Positions 54,893 through 63,559 of a stretch of 64,000 nucleotides of DNA are shown here, piece after piece (positions within the stretch are counted from its first letter, which is position 1; the number at the start of each line of letters is the position of its first letter). The notes under the pieces were generated by a model. The model was not told where the DNA came from. It was given only the letters and a program-made list of their open reading frames with translations, and made no database searches. Position numbers and translations under genes: made by a program. This DNA is from Aquaticitalea lipolytica (lineage in GTDB: Bacteria; Bacteroidota; Bacteroidia; Flavobacteriales; Flavobacteriaceae): assembly GCF_014641635.1 (NCBI RefSeq), contig NZ_BMIC01000004.1:140791-204790 (forward strand). The letters are read 5' to 3'.

Positions 54893-56515
54893 ATGACATT
54901 TAATTTTAAACCCCTTCTACTTTCTGCTATTGCGGCTTCTATTTTATTTGGTTGCGGTAGCACTTCTGGAGTTATTTCAACTCCTATTGAAAACATTGAC
55001 ACATTACCATTAAAAACCTCAAAACTCACTGAAAATCAGAAACGCGTTTGGGGGCATTTAGACCTTGTACAAGATACGGTTCCTGGAATGAGTATTGATA
55101 AAGCTTACAATGAAATCATAAAAAACAAAAAAGGCCAAACTACAATTGTGGCTGTTATAGATTCCGGAATTGATATAGGTCATGAAGATTTAGATGGTGT
55201 AATTTGGACAAATACTAAAGAAATTGCAAACAACGGAAAAGATGATGATAATAATGGATATATTGATGATATTCATGGTTGGAATTTTCTTGGAGATGCT
55301 TACGACGAGCAATTAGAATATGTGCGCTTATTAGCAAGTGACGACAAAAGTAATCCAAGATACCAAGAAGCTCAGGCTGAATATGAAAAAGATTATCAAA
55401 AATACTCTAGCAGAAAAGTTCAGTACGATCAAATTCTACAACAAGTAGTATCTGCTGATCAGGCAGTATCTACATATTTAAAAAAAGATAATTATACTCA
55501 AAATGATGTTAATTCTATTAAAACTGAAGATGCATCACTTCAACAATCAATTTCTATATTAAAATATGTTTATAGTTTAGATTTTGAAACTGTATCAGAT
55601 TTCAAAAAAGAACTTAGTGATGCTATTGTTAGCATTTCTGAGCGTTTAAACTTCAATTTAAATAAAGATTTTAGAGGAAGAAAAACAGGTGATAATCCTG
55701 ATGATTTGTCACAAAAATTTTACGGAAACGGAAACGTTAAGCCTGTAAAAAAAGATGAAAGTCATGGTACTCATGTTGCTGGAATTATTGCTGCAGAACG
55801 TAATAACAATAAAGGTGTTAATGGCGTTGCAAACAATGTAAAAATTATGTCTGTTCGTGCTGTTCCAAATGGAGATGAGTATGATAAAGATGTGGCTTTA
55901 GCTATACGTTATGCGGTTGATAATGGAGCAAAGGTGATTAATACGAGTTTCGGAAAATACTATTCTCCACATAGCGATTGGGTTAGAGACGCAATTGCTT
56001 ATGCTGGACAAAAAGATGTATTAATTGTAAATGCTGCAGGTAATGAGGGAATTGATTTAGACAAGAAAGATGTATATCCTAATGACGCCATTGGAACTGG
56101 GTTAGAAGTTGCAAATAATTTTATAACTGTTGGCTCTTTGGATCCTGTTTATGGTTCAAAAATGGTGTCTGGTTTTTCTAATTATGGGAAAATTAATGTC
56201 GATGTTTTTGCTCCAGGCGAAGATATTTATTCAACATTCCCTGAAAATGAATACGAGTCTATAGGTGGTACATCTATGGCCTCTCCTGCTGTTGCTGGTA
56301 TTGCTGCTTTAATTCGCTCGCAATATCCTAATTTAACAGCTACTCAGGTAAAACAAATAATTGTAGATTCTGGATTGCCTTTAACTACAAAAGTGATTGT
56401 AGGTGGAGATGCGAATAATGTTCAATCTTTCAGCGTTTTATCAAAATCAGGTAGAATTGCAAACGCATATAATGCTTTAATTATGGCTGAAAAAATCTCA
56501 AAAAACATACAATAA
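54893..56515 (+). CDS. S8 family serine peptidase lipoprotein
   Basis: A 540-residue subtilisin-like protease, predicted lipoprotein (C21 in FGCGS). Catalytic residues are D90 (VIDSGID), H291 (SHGTHVAG) and S461 (GTSMASP), with oxyanion Asn N384 (AAGNEG). Between Asp and His lies a 200-residue gap instead of the usual 35-60, holding a probable coiled coil (residues about 150-260). It overlaps the M1 gene by one base (TAATG), so the two are translated together. Confidence 0.92.
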   Translation: MTFNFKPLLLSAIAASILFGCGSTSGVISTPIENIDTLPLKTSKLTENQKRVWGHLDLVQDTVPGMSIDKAYNEIIKNKKGQTTIVAVIDSGIDIGHEDLDGVIWTNTKEIANNGKDDDNNGYIDDIHGWNFLGDAYDEQLEYVRLLASDDKSNPRYQEAQAEYEKDYQKYSSRKVQYDQILQQVVSADQAVSTYLKKDNYTQNDVNSIKTEDASLQQSISILKYVYSLDFETVSDFKKELSDAIVSISERLNFNLNKDFRGRKTGDNPDDLSQKFYGNGNVKPVKKDESHGTHVAGIIAAERNNNKGVNGVANNVKIMSVRAVPNGDEYDKDVALAIRYAVDNGAKVINTSFGKYYSPHSDWVRDAIAYAGQKDVLIVNAAGNEGIDLDKKDVYPNDAIGTGLEVANNFITVGSLDPVYGSKMVSGFSNYGKINVDVFAPGEDIYSTFPENEYESIGGTSMASPAVAGIAALIRSQYPNLTATQVKQIIVDSGLPLTTKVIVGGDANNVQSFSVLSKSGRIANAYNALIMAEKISKNIQ

Positions 56516-58410
56516 TGAAATTCATTTTAAAATATATTTTATCTACTTGCTTTATTTTAAATAGTGGAATAAATCTATTTGCTCAATCTGGTAATTCTTA
56601 TTGGCAGCAACATGTTGATTACACAATGGAAATCAATATGGATGTTAATACCTATCAATATAATGGGACACAAAAATTAGTGTACACAAATAACTCTCCT
56701 GATGTATTAAATAGGGTGTTTTATCATTTGTATCCTAATGCGTTTCAACCAGGAAGTGAGATGGATGCAAGAGCCCAAAGTATTGCAGACCCAGACAGAA
56801 GAATGGCTCCTAACTTTGGCACCAAAGAAGAACCAAACTATCAAAGCAGAATAAGTAAATTAAAACCAGATGAAATTGGTTTTATAAAAGTAAGCTCATT
56901 AACACAAAATGGAAAAGCACTTCAATATAAAACCGTAGGAACTGTTTTAGTGGTTGATTTGGTTGAACCAATTAAGCCAGGTGAAAAAACAACTTTCGAT
57001 ATGGTTTTTAATGCTCAAGTACCTGTTCAAATACGTCGTTCTGGTCGAAATAATAGCGAAGGAGTTGCCTTGTCAATGGCGCAATGGTACCCAAAATTAG
57101 CTGAATATGATACTGAAGGTTGGCACGCAGATCCTTATATTGCTAGAGAGTTTTATGGTGTTTGGGGAGATTTTGATGTTAAAATCACTATCGATAAAAA
57201 TTATACAGTTGGTGGAACTGGGTATTTACAAAACCCAAACGAAATTGGCCATGGATATGAAACCCAACCAGTAAAAAAGCAAAAAGGAAAAACTTTAACA
57301 TGGCATTTTAAAGCGCCTAATGTTCATGATTTTACTTGGGCAGCAGATCCTGAATATAAACATGATAAGCTTCAGGTAGAAAATGGGCCAATGCTACACT
57401 TCCTTTATAAATCAACAATGCCTCAAGATAAACTAGATAATTGGAAAAATTTACAACCAAAAGTTGCTGAATTTATGACATATTATAGTGGCCTTGTTGG
57501 TAAATATCCTTACAAGCAATATTCTGTTATTCAAGGTGGAGATGGAGGTATGGAATACGGAATGTGCACCCTAACTCTTGGTGAGGGTGTTTTTGAGAGA
57601 TTAGTGTATGGAACATTGGTACATGAGGTAGCTCATTCTTGGTTTCAATTTCTTGTTGCTACTAACGAATTAAAACATGAGTGGATGGATGAAGGGTTTG
57701 CTACATATATTGAATATAGAGCAGTAGATACTCTTTTAAAACTAAATAAAGAAAACCCATGGGAAAGAGCTTATAATACTTATTTATGGCATGCAAATTC
57801 TGGTACAGAACAACCAGAAACAACGCACGCTGACAGATATATTTACAATCGCTCTTATTCTGTTTCTTCTTATTATAAAGGGTGTGTGTTTTTGGCGCAA
57901 TTAGGCTATGTTATTGGTGAGGAAAATTTAGATAAAACACTCAAAACATATTTTAAAGAATGGGCTTTCAAGCATCCTAAACCATTAGATGTTATTCGAG
58001 TTGCTGAAAAAGTGTCTGGATTAGAATTAGATTGGTATTTAATGGATTGGACACAAACAACTAATACTATTGATTACGGAATTAAGAGTATGAAAGAAGA
58101 TGGAAATAACACGAAAATAACTTTAGAGCGAATTGGCTTAATGCCAATGCCATTAGATATAGAAGTTGAATTTACTGATGGAACAAAACAACAGTTTTAT
58201 ATTCCATTAAGAATGATGTTTGGTAATAAACCCACAGAAGCAAATATACTAAATGACTGGGCTTGGGCTTATCCTTCTTTTGAGTTTTCTATTGAAAAAC
58301 CAAAATCAACTATTAAGTCGGTAATCATCGACCCAAAAGGGTTTATGGCTGATATAAATAAAGAAAATAATATTATTTATAATACTAAAGAGGGAACTAA
58401 TAAGCCTTAA
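56515..58410 (+). CDS. M1 family zinc metallopeptidase
   Basis: A 631-residue secreted aminopeptidase-like protease. A signal peptide ends LFAQ (about 24). The zinc site is H370-E371-x2-H374 with E393 18 residues on (HEVAHSW ... DEGFATY), and the exopeptidase motif GGMEYGM lies at 344-350, with Tyr where many M1 enzymes have Asn. It should digest peptides in the periplasm, after the S8 lipoprotease. It ends at a terminator. Confidence 0.93.
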   Translation: MKFILKYILSTCFILNSGINLFAQSGNSYWQQHVDYTMEINMDVNTYQYNGTQKLVYTNNSPDVLNRVFYHLYPNAFQPGSEMDARAQSIADPDRRMAPNFGTKEEPNYQSRISKLKPDEIGFIKVSSLTQNGKALQYKTVGTVLVVDLVEPIKPGEKTTFDMVFNAQVPVQIRRSGRNNSEGVALSMAQWYPKLAEYDTEGWHADPYIAREFYGVWGDFDVKITIDKNYTVGGTGYLQNPNEIGHGYETQPVKKQKGKTLTWHFKAPNVHDFTWAADPEYKHDKLQVENGPMLHFLYKSTMPQDKLDNWKNLQPKVAEFMTYYSGLVGKYPYKQYSVIQGGDGGMEYGMCTLTLGEGVFERLVYGTLVHEVAHSWFQFLVATNELKHEWMDEGFATYIEYRAVDTLLKLNKENPWERAYNTYLWHANSGTEQPETTHADRYIYNRSYSVSSYYKGCVFLAQLGYVIGEENLDKTLKTYFKEWAFKHPKPLDVIRVAEKVSGLELDWYLMDWTQTTNTIDYGIKSMKEDGNNTKITLERIGLMPMPLDIEVEFTDGTKQQFYIPLRMMFGNKPTEANILNDWAWAYPSFEFSIEKPKSTIKSVIIDPKGFMADINKENNIIYNTKEGTNKP

Positions 58411-58427
58411 TATCTCTAACATATAAA

Positions 58428-58460
58428 TAAAAAAACCACTAATTAAAGTGGTTTTTTTAT
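58428..58460 (+). terminator. Terminator after the M1 peptidase
   Basis: Stem ACCACT/AGTGGT extended by A/T pairs (58430-58440 with 58447-58457), loop AATTAA, then T-rich. Confidence 0.83.
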
Positions 58461-58474
58461 TTAGTAATCCTTAC

Positions 58475-58482
58475 TACCTTTA
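58475..58482 (+). promoter_or_regulatory. Probable -7 element of rnpA
   Basis: TACCTTTA differs from TAnnTTTG only in the last base. It ends six bases before the rnpA ATG, so the transcript would begin at or near the start codon. Confidence 0.38.
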
Positions 58483-58488
58483 CACAAC

Positions 58489-58869
58489 ATGAAGCTAACA
58501 TTCAATAAAACCGAAAAGCTTAAGAGTCAAAAACTCATCGAGAAACTTTTTCTAGAAGGAAAATCGGTCGTGTCATATCCATTACGATTGGTGTTTATTG
58601 AAACTACTTTTGATGATAATGTTAAAATAAAAGCTGGTGTTTCTGTAAGTAAGCGTCATTTCAAAAATGCAGTAGATAGGAACCGAATTAAGCGCCTAAT
58701 GAGAGAAGCATACAGGCTTAATAAGGCTAACTATTTTAACAACATTACAACACAATATGCGTTAATGATTTTGTACATTGGTAAAGATGGAACAGAATTT
58801 GACGCTGTTAATGAAAAAATGAATCAATTATTTGAAAAATTTTTAAAAGAAACTTCTACTGAAGATTAA
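58489..58869 (+). CDS. rnpA: Ribonuclease P protein component
   Basis: A 126-residue basic protein that helps the RNase P RNA process tRNA precursors. It has the KSVVSYPLRLVF and AGVSVSKRHFKNAV strands and the RNR motif VDRNRIKRLMREAYR (about 63-77). In many bacteria rnpA follows rpmH; here it stands just after a terminator and leads into an S41 peptidase after 11 bases. Confidence 0.93.
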   Translation: MKLTFNKTEKLKSQKLIEKLFLEGKSVVSYPLRLVFIETTFDDNVKIKAGVSVSKRHFKNAVDRNRIKRLMREAYRLNKANYFNNITTQYALMILYIGKDGTEFDAVNEKMNQLFEKFLKETSTED

Positions 58870-58880
58870 AATATATACTG

Positions 58881-60518
58881 ATGAAAACCTTACTAAAAAA
58901 GAAAATTATAATTCCTGTTGTACTGCTTTCAATATTCTTAACAGGAACAGCTTTTAAAGGCGATTTTTTTGAAATAGCAAAGCAAATAGAAATATTCACT
59001 ACGCTCTATAAAGAGGTAAACATGAATTATGTTGATGAGACTAATCCTGGTGATTTAATGGATACTGCAATTAAAAATATGTTGCAAGACCTAGATCCTT
59101 ATACCAATTTTTATAATGAACAAGACGTTGAAAACGCAAGAATAAACAATACAGGTGATTATACAGGTATTGGAGCAAGTGTATTAACACTTAAAGACAG
59201 ATTGGTTATCATCGAGCCTTATAAAGATTATGCAGCAGATAAGGCTGGTTTAAAGGCTGGAGATGAAATTATAAAGGTAGAAAACGTTGTTGTTGCCGAT
59301 TTTAAAGATGATGCAGGTAATTTACTTCAAGGAGCTACAGGTTCAACAGTAAATGTTACATTTTTAAGACAAGGAAAAACTCAAACGGCAACCATTAAAA
59401 GAGAGTCTGTAGAAATACACGATGTGCCACATTATTCAATGGTTGATAATGAAATTGGGTATTTAGTATTAAGAAAATTTGGAGATAAGGCGTCACAAGA
59501 AACTATTACAGCTGTTAGAGCTTTAAAAAACCAAGGTGCTAAAAAACTCATTTTAGATTTGCGCGGAAATCCTGGTGGTTTATTAACCGAAGCTGTAAAT
59601 GTTACTAATATTTTTGTGCCTCAAAACCAGCTAGTAGTAACCACTAAGTCTAAAGTAGAGAAGTATAACAAAACGTATTACACTCAAAAAGAACCTATTG
59701 ACACCGATATTCCGTTAATTGTTTTGATCGATGGAAAAAGCGCTTCTGCAAGTGAGATTGTTGCTGGTGCTTTGCAAGATTTAGATCGAGCTGTTATTGT
59801 AGGAACTCGTAGTTTTGGAAAAGGCCTTGTTCAGCGTCCTAAAAGTTTGGTTTATGGTACTCAAATAAAAATTACAATATCTCGCTATTATACTCCATCA
59901 GGAAGGTGTATTCAGGCTTTAGATTATTGGAATAGAGATGAAAGTGGTAAAGCTACTAGAGTTGCTAAAGAAAACTATAATGCCTTTAAAACACGTCGAG
60001 GAAGAACGGTTTATGATGGTGGAGGAATTCAGCCAGATATTGAATTAGAGTATTCAAAATTAAGCCCTATAACTACTGCAATTTCTGAAGAAAATCTTGT
60101 TTTTAATTATGCCACTAAATACTATTATAAAAACTCAGTAAGTGATTTAAAAGGGTTTAAATTAAATGATAGTGATTTTAGTGACTTTAAAAGCTTCTTA
60201 AAAAGTAATAATTTTAGTTTTGAGACTAAAACAGAAAAAGCTTTTGATGAAGCTCTTGCTATCGCAAAATCTGAAGGATTAAATGCTGCAATTGATAGTA
60301 ATTATAAAGCAATGACTAATGCTTTAAGTACTTATAAAAGCAAGGCTATAGATGAAAATAAAACGCAAATATTGTCTTTATTGTCTGATGAAATTGTGAA
60401 ACGCTATTTTTATAGAGAAGGCATGTACACTTACTATATTGCTCATAATTCAGAAATTCAAGATAGTAAAGACCTGCTAAAAAATCAGGCCAAATTTTTG
60501 AGCTATTTAAATCTCTAG
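58881..60518 (+). CDS. S41 family C-terminal processing peptidase
   Basis: A 545-residue periplasmic protease of the CtpA/Prc kind. A signal/anchor helix is at 8-24. The PDZ domain spans about 95-175, with YAADKAGLKAGDEII. The catalytic Ser is S289 in GKSASASEI and the Lys is K314 in RSFGKGLVQ; LRGNPGGLL precedes them. The last 130 residues are helical and specific to Bacteroidota homologues. It shares a transcript with rnpA, separated by 11 bases. Confidence 0.93.
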   Translation: MKTLLKKKIIIPVVLLSIFLTGTAFKGDFFEIAKQIEIFTTLYKEVNMNYVDETNPGDLMDTAIKNMLQDLDPYTNFYNEQDVENARINNTGDYTGIGASVLTLKDRLVIIEPYKDYAADKAGLKAGDEIIKVENVVVADFKDDAGNLLQGATGSTVNVTFLRQGKTQTATIKRESVEIHDVPHYSMVDNEIGYLVLRKFGDKASQETITAVRALKNQGAKKLILDLRGNPGGLLTEAVNVTNIFVPQNQLVVTTKSKVEKYNKTYYTQKEPIDTDIPLIVLIDGKSASASEIVAGALQDLDRAVIVGTRSFGKGLVQRPKSLVYGTQIKITISRYYTPSGRCIQALDYWNRDESGKATRVAKENYNAFKTRRGRTVYDGGGIQPDIELEYSKLSPITTAISEENLVFNYATKYYYKNSVSDLKGFKLNDSDFSDFKSFLKSNNFSFETKTEKAFDEALAIAKSEGLNAAIDSNYKAMTNALSTYKSKAIDENKTQILSLLSDEIVKRYFYREGMYTYYIAHNSEIQDSKDLLKNQAKFLSYLNL

Positions 60519-60582
60519 TAAGCTTCTTTATTATAGATTTTCTAATTTTTAGTATATTTAATTCTGTTATTTATAAAAAACA

Positions 60583-61416
60583 ATGAAAACCCTATTCATT
60601 TTTTTAGTATTTATTACACAACTCGCTGTGGCTCAAAAAGAGTTAGTGCATGAAGTGTATTTTGATACTGATAAATTTGAAGTTATAGAAACCGAACATA
60701 GTAGGCTGCTTTTGTTTTTATCTGAAATTGAATCTTTAGATATAGAAAAAATATCTATTTATGGTTTTTGTGATGATAGAGGGAGTCATAGTTATAATTT
60801 AAAATTATCGCAAGACAGAGCCAATAGCATTAAAACCATTTTTTCTAATAACGAATTTGACGAATCAATTATCACAAATGTTGATGGAAAAGGCGAGGTG
60901 CTTCTTAAATTAGTTAAAGAAGAAAACGTTGATAAAATACGTGGTCTTAACCGAAAAGTTCAAATAATTGTAACGCCTGTTTTTCCACCAAAACCAGTTG
61001 AAAAAGTTAAAACAAAAGATGTTACTGAAGTTTTAAAAGGCGATATTAAAGCTGGTGATAATATTGTTTTAGAAAATATTCTATTTAAAACAGGATATAG
61101 TTATTTAATGCCAGAATCGGTTAAAACATTAGAAAATGTTGCTAAGGTTTTAGTAGAGCGTGATGATTTATATTTTACTATTCAAGGTCATGTTTGCTGT
61201 ACTCAAAATAGTAGAGACGCTATAGATAGAAAAACTAAAAAACGTAATTTATCTGTTGCAAGAGCTAAATATATTTATGATTATTTGGTAAAAAAAGGAG
61301 TGAACCCTAAGCGCATGAAATATGTGGGTATGCGTCGCAAATTTCCTTTAGGTGGAGATCCAAAATTTGATAGAAGGGTTGAAATTTTAGTAACTTATGT
61401 TGTGGAGAACAACTAA
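60583..61416 (+). CDS. Tandem OmpA-domain protein
   Basis: A 277-residue secreted protein: signal peptide to AVAQ (about 17), then two OmpA C-terminal domains. The first (about 22-133) has YGFCDDRGSHSYNLKLS and NRKVQIIV; the second (about 155-277) has QGHVCCTQNSRDA and DRRVEILV. There is no barrel. The GHxD positions are changed to GFCDD and GHVCC, so peptidoglycan binding may differ from usual OmpA. It is near the DUF1801 gene on the same strand. Its function is unknown beyond a likely wall contact. Confidence 0.83.
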   Translation: MKTLFIFLVFITQLAVAQKELVHEVYFDTDKFEVIETEHSRLLLFLSEIESLDIEKISIYGFCDDRGSHSYNLKLSQDRANSIKTIFSNNEFDESIITNVDGKGEVLLKLVKEENVDKIRGLNRKVQIIVTPVFPPKPVEKVKTKDVTEVLKGDIKAGDNIVLENILFKTGYSYLMPESVKTLENVAKVLVERDDLYFTIQGHVCCTQNSRDAIDRKTKKRNLSVARAKYIYDYLVKKGVNPKRMKYVGMRRKFPLGGDPKFDRRVEILVTYVVENN

Positions 61417-61426
61417 TTTTTTTTAA

Positions 61427-61783
61427 ATGTTAGCTTCAAAACCAAAAAATATTGATGAATACATATCAATATTTCCAAATGAGATACAAATTGTTTTAGA
61501 GTTAGTAAGATCTACTATTATTAAAACAGCTCCTAATGCTGTTGAAGGTATAAGTTATGCAATGCCTACATTTAAGTTAAATGGAAAACAACTCGTTTAT
61601 TTTGCTGCTTTCAAAAATCATATTGGTTTTTATGCTCTTCCTTCAGGAAATGACGCTTTTAAAAAGGAGTTGTTAAACTATAAAACAGGAAAAGGTTCAA
61701 TTCAATTTCCTTTAAATAAACCAATGCCTACCAATTTAATTACAAAAATTGTTGTTTATAGAGTTGAAGAAGTTACTCTTTAA
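61427..61783 (+). CDS. DUF1801 / YdhG-like protein
   Basis: A 118-residue cytoplasmic protein of the DUF1801 family: KNIDEYISIFP near the N-terminus, EGISYAMPTFKLNGK in the middle and a final IPLNKP-like QFPLNKPMP. Relatives include the FrataxinYdhG/IscU-like iron-chaperone group, although evidence for that activity is weak in the family. It follows the tandem OmpA gene by 10 bases. Confidence 0.82.
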   Translation: MLASKPKNIDEYISIFPNEIQIVLELVRSTIIKTAPNAVEGISYAMPTFKLNGKQLVYFAAFKNHIGFYALPSGNDAFKKELLNYKTGKGSIQFPLNKPMPTNLITKIVVYRVEEVTL

Positions 61784-62216
61784 TCATCCCAATGTGCGGA
61801 ATTCCATCTTCCAAATACCCTTCTTCAACCTCTTCAAACCCAAGATTATTATAGAATTTTTTTAAATATGTTTGAGCAGAAATTTTAATTCTGGTTTCGT
61901 TATAATATTCTTTAATTGCATTTATAGATGCATTCATGATATCATAGCCATACTTATGTTCTCTTTCATTTTGTGCCACAATTACTCTTCCAATACTAGC
62001 ATAATTAAAATAGTCACCAGGTTTAAAAAGACGTGTATAAGCAACTAACTTATCGTTTTTAAAACCTAAAACATGAAGTGCTTTTTGGTCTTTATAATCT
62101 ATATCTTGATAAACGCAATCTTGTTCTACAACAAATACTTCGCTTCGTAACTGTAGTAAAGCATACAATTCGTCGGTTGTTAATTCTTTAAAAGTTTTTG
62201 TAGTTATTTTAAGCAT
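61773..62216 (-). CDS. GNAT family acetyltransferase, ElaA-like
   Basis: A 147-residue GNAT protein of the ElaA kind. It has LRSEVFVVEQDCVYQDID near residues 22-40, GRVIVAQNEREHKYGYDIM as the acetyl-CoA loop with a divergent glycine pattern, and YNNLGFEEVEEGYLEDGIPH at the end (quoted in part). The substrate is unknown. It is the last gene of rpiB-CDF-elaA. Confidence 0.85.
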   Translation of the reverse strand: MLKITTKTFKELTTDELYALLQLRSEVFVVEQDCVYQDIDYKDQKALHVLGFKNDKLVAYTRLFKPGDYFNYASIGRVIVAQNEREHKYGYDIMNASINAIKEYYNETRIKISAQTYLKKFYNNLGFEEVEEGYLEDGIPHIGMIKE

Positions 62217-63121
62217 TAGTCTTGAACAATAATTTCTTTAGGATCTTTCTTATTAAATTCTGGTTGAATATTTACATGGTTTATAGCAAACTCATGATGT
62301 AAAAGTTCTTCTATTTCGTGTAAAATAACATCAAATTCACTTATAGTAATATCTTCATTAAAATCTAAATGGGCTTCTAAATGCAATTCATCATCATTTA
62401 AACACCAAATATGTATGTGGTGAAGTCTATTAACTTTTGGTATTTTATTTACAGCTCTAACAACATCTTTAATATTAATATGTTCTGGAGTAAACAACAT
62501 TAATATTTTAGTTGATTTTTTAAGTAAATCATAACCAACCCAAATTAAATACAATGCAATTAGTAATGTTAATAAACTATCTACCCAAAACAACTGATAA
62601 TATTTCATTAATAAACCACCAATTAATACAGCAACACTAGCCATCATGTCTGTAAATAAGTGCAAATAAGCAGAGCGCATATTAATATTGTTTTTAGAGT
62701 CTTTTTTTAATAATAAAACACTAAATCCATTCCCTAAAATAGCTATTAATGATAACCAAATAACTAGTTCTGATTCAATTTCTTGAGGGTTTAAAAAACG
62801 TTTATAAGCTTCAATAATCAATAAAACAGCAACAATAACTAAAGTAGAGGCATTAATAAATGCAGCAAGAATTTCTGCTCTTTTATATCCAAATGTTCTG
62901 TGTATTGAGGCTTTTTGTTTTGATAATTTTGCTGCTATATAACTTACAATAAGAGAAAGTACATCGCTAAAATTATGTAATGCATCACTCAATAAAGATA
63001 AACTACCAGAAATAAGCCCTCCAACAACTTGGGCTACAGTTATAAGAATGTTTAAAAGTATAGAAATTATTAAATTTCTACCTTTCATATCTTTATGTTG
63101 ATGTGAGTGATCGTGACCCAT
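62216..63121 (-). CDS. Cation diffusion facilitator family transporter (CzcD/ZitB-like)
   Basis: A 301-residue inner-membrane metal/proton antiporter, probably for zinc. A His-rich N-terminus (GHDHSHQHKD) is followed by six helices; transport-site residues are in SDALHNFSDV (TM2) and HLFTDMMAS (TM5). Residues 210-301 form the cytoplasmic CDF dimerisation domain with HHIHIWCL and NHVNIQPEF. It starts one base before the rpiB stop, so it is coupled to rpiB. Confidence 0.92.
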   Translation of the reverse strand: MGHDHSHQHKDMKGRNLIISILLNILITVAQVVGGLISGSLSLLSDALHNFSDVLSLIVSYIAAKLSKQKASIHRTFGYKRAEILAAFINASTLVIVAVLLIIEAYKRFLNPQEIESELVIWLSLIAILGNGFSVLLLKKDSKNNINMRSAYLHLFTDMMASVAVLIGGLLMKYYQLFWVDSLLTLLIALYLIWVGYDLLKKSTKILMLFTPEHINIKDVVRAVNKIPKVNRLHHIHIWCLNDDELHLEAHLDFNEDITISEFDVILHEIEELLHHEFAINHVNIQPEFNKKDPKEIIVQD

Positions 63122-63559
63122 TTAACAACTAGTTACAGCTATTTTATCAACCCTGTTTTGATGGCGACCACCTTCAAATTTTGTACTTAAAAAAGTATCA
63201 ACCATTTTTATAGCTTGAGGTATAGCAGTATAACGCGCGGGAATACAAATAATATTTGCATTATTATGTTGTCTTGTGAGTTCAGTAATTTCATTTATCC
63301 AACAAATACCAGCTCTTACGTTTTGATACTTATTAGCTGTCATTGCAACTCCATTTGCGCTACCACAAATTAAAATTCCAAAATCAACTTTATTGTTATT
63401 TACATCTTTAGCAACTGGGTGAACAAAATCAGGATAATCTACACTATCATTAGAGTCTGTACCATAATTAGTTACAGTATATCCTTTTTTTTCTAGATGT
63501 TTTAAAATAGCAAATTTATAATCTGTTCCTGCGTGATCATTACCTATTGAAATTGTCAT
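63122..63559 (-). CDS. rpiB: Ribose 5-phosphate isomerase B
   Basis: A 145-residue sugar isomerase of the RpiB/LacAB family that interconverts ribulose and ribose 5-phosphate. The D8-H9 pair (GNDHAGTDYK) and catalytic base C65 in ICGSANGVAMTANK are present; many homologues have CGTGIG at the last site. It is the first gene of rpiB-CDF-elaA. Confidence 0.93.
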   Translation of the reverse strand: MTISIGNDHAGTDYKFAILKHLEKKGYTVTNYGTDSNDSVDYPDFVHPVAKDVNNNKVDFGILICGSANGVAMTANKYQNVRAGICWINEITELTRQHNNANIICIPARYTAIPQAIKMVDTFLSTKFEGGRHQNRVDKIAVTSC

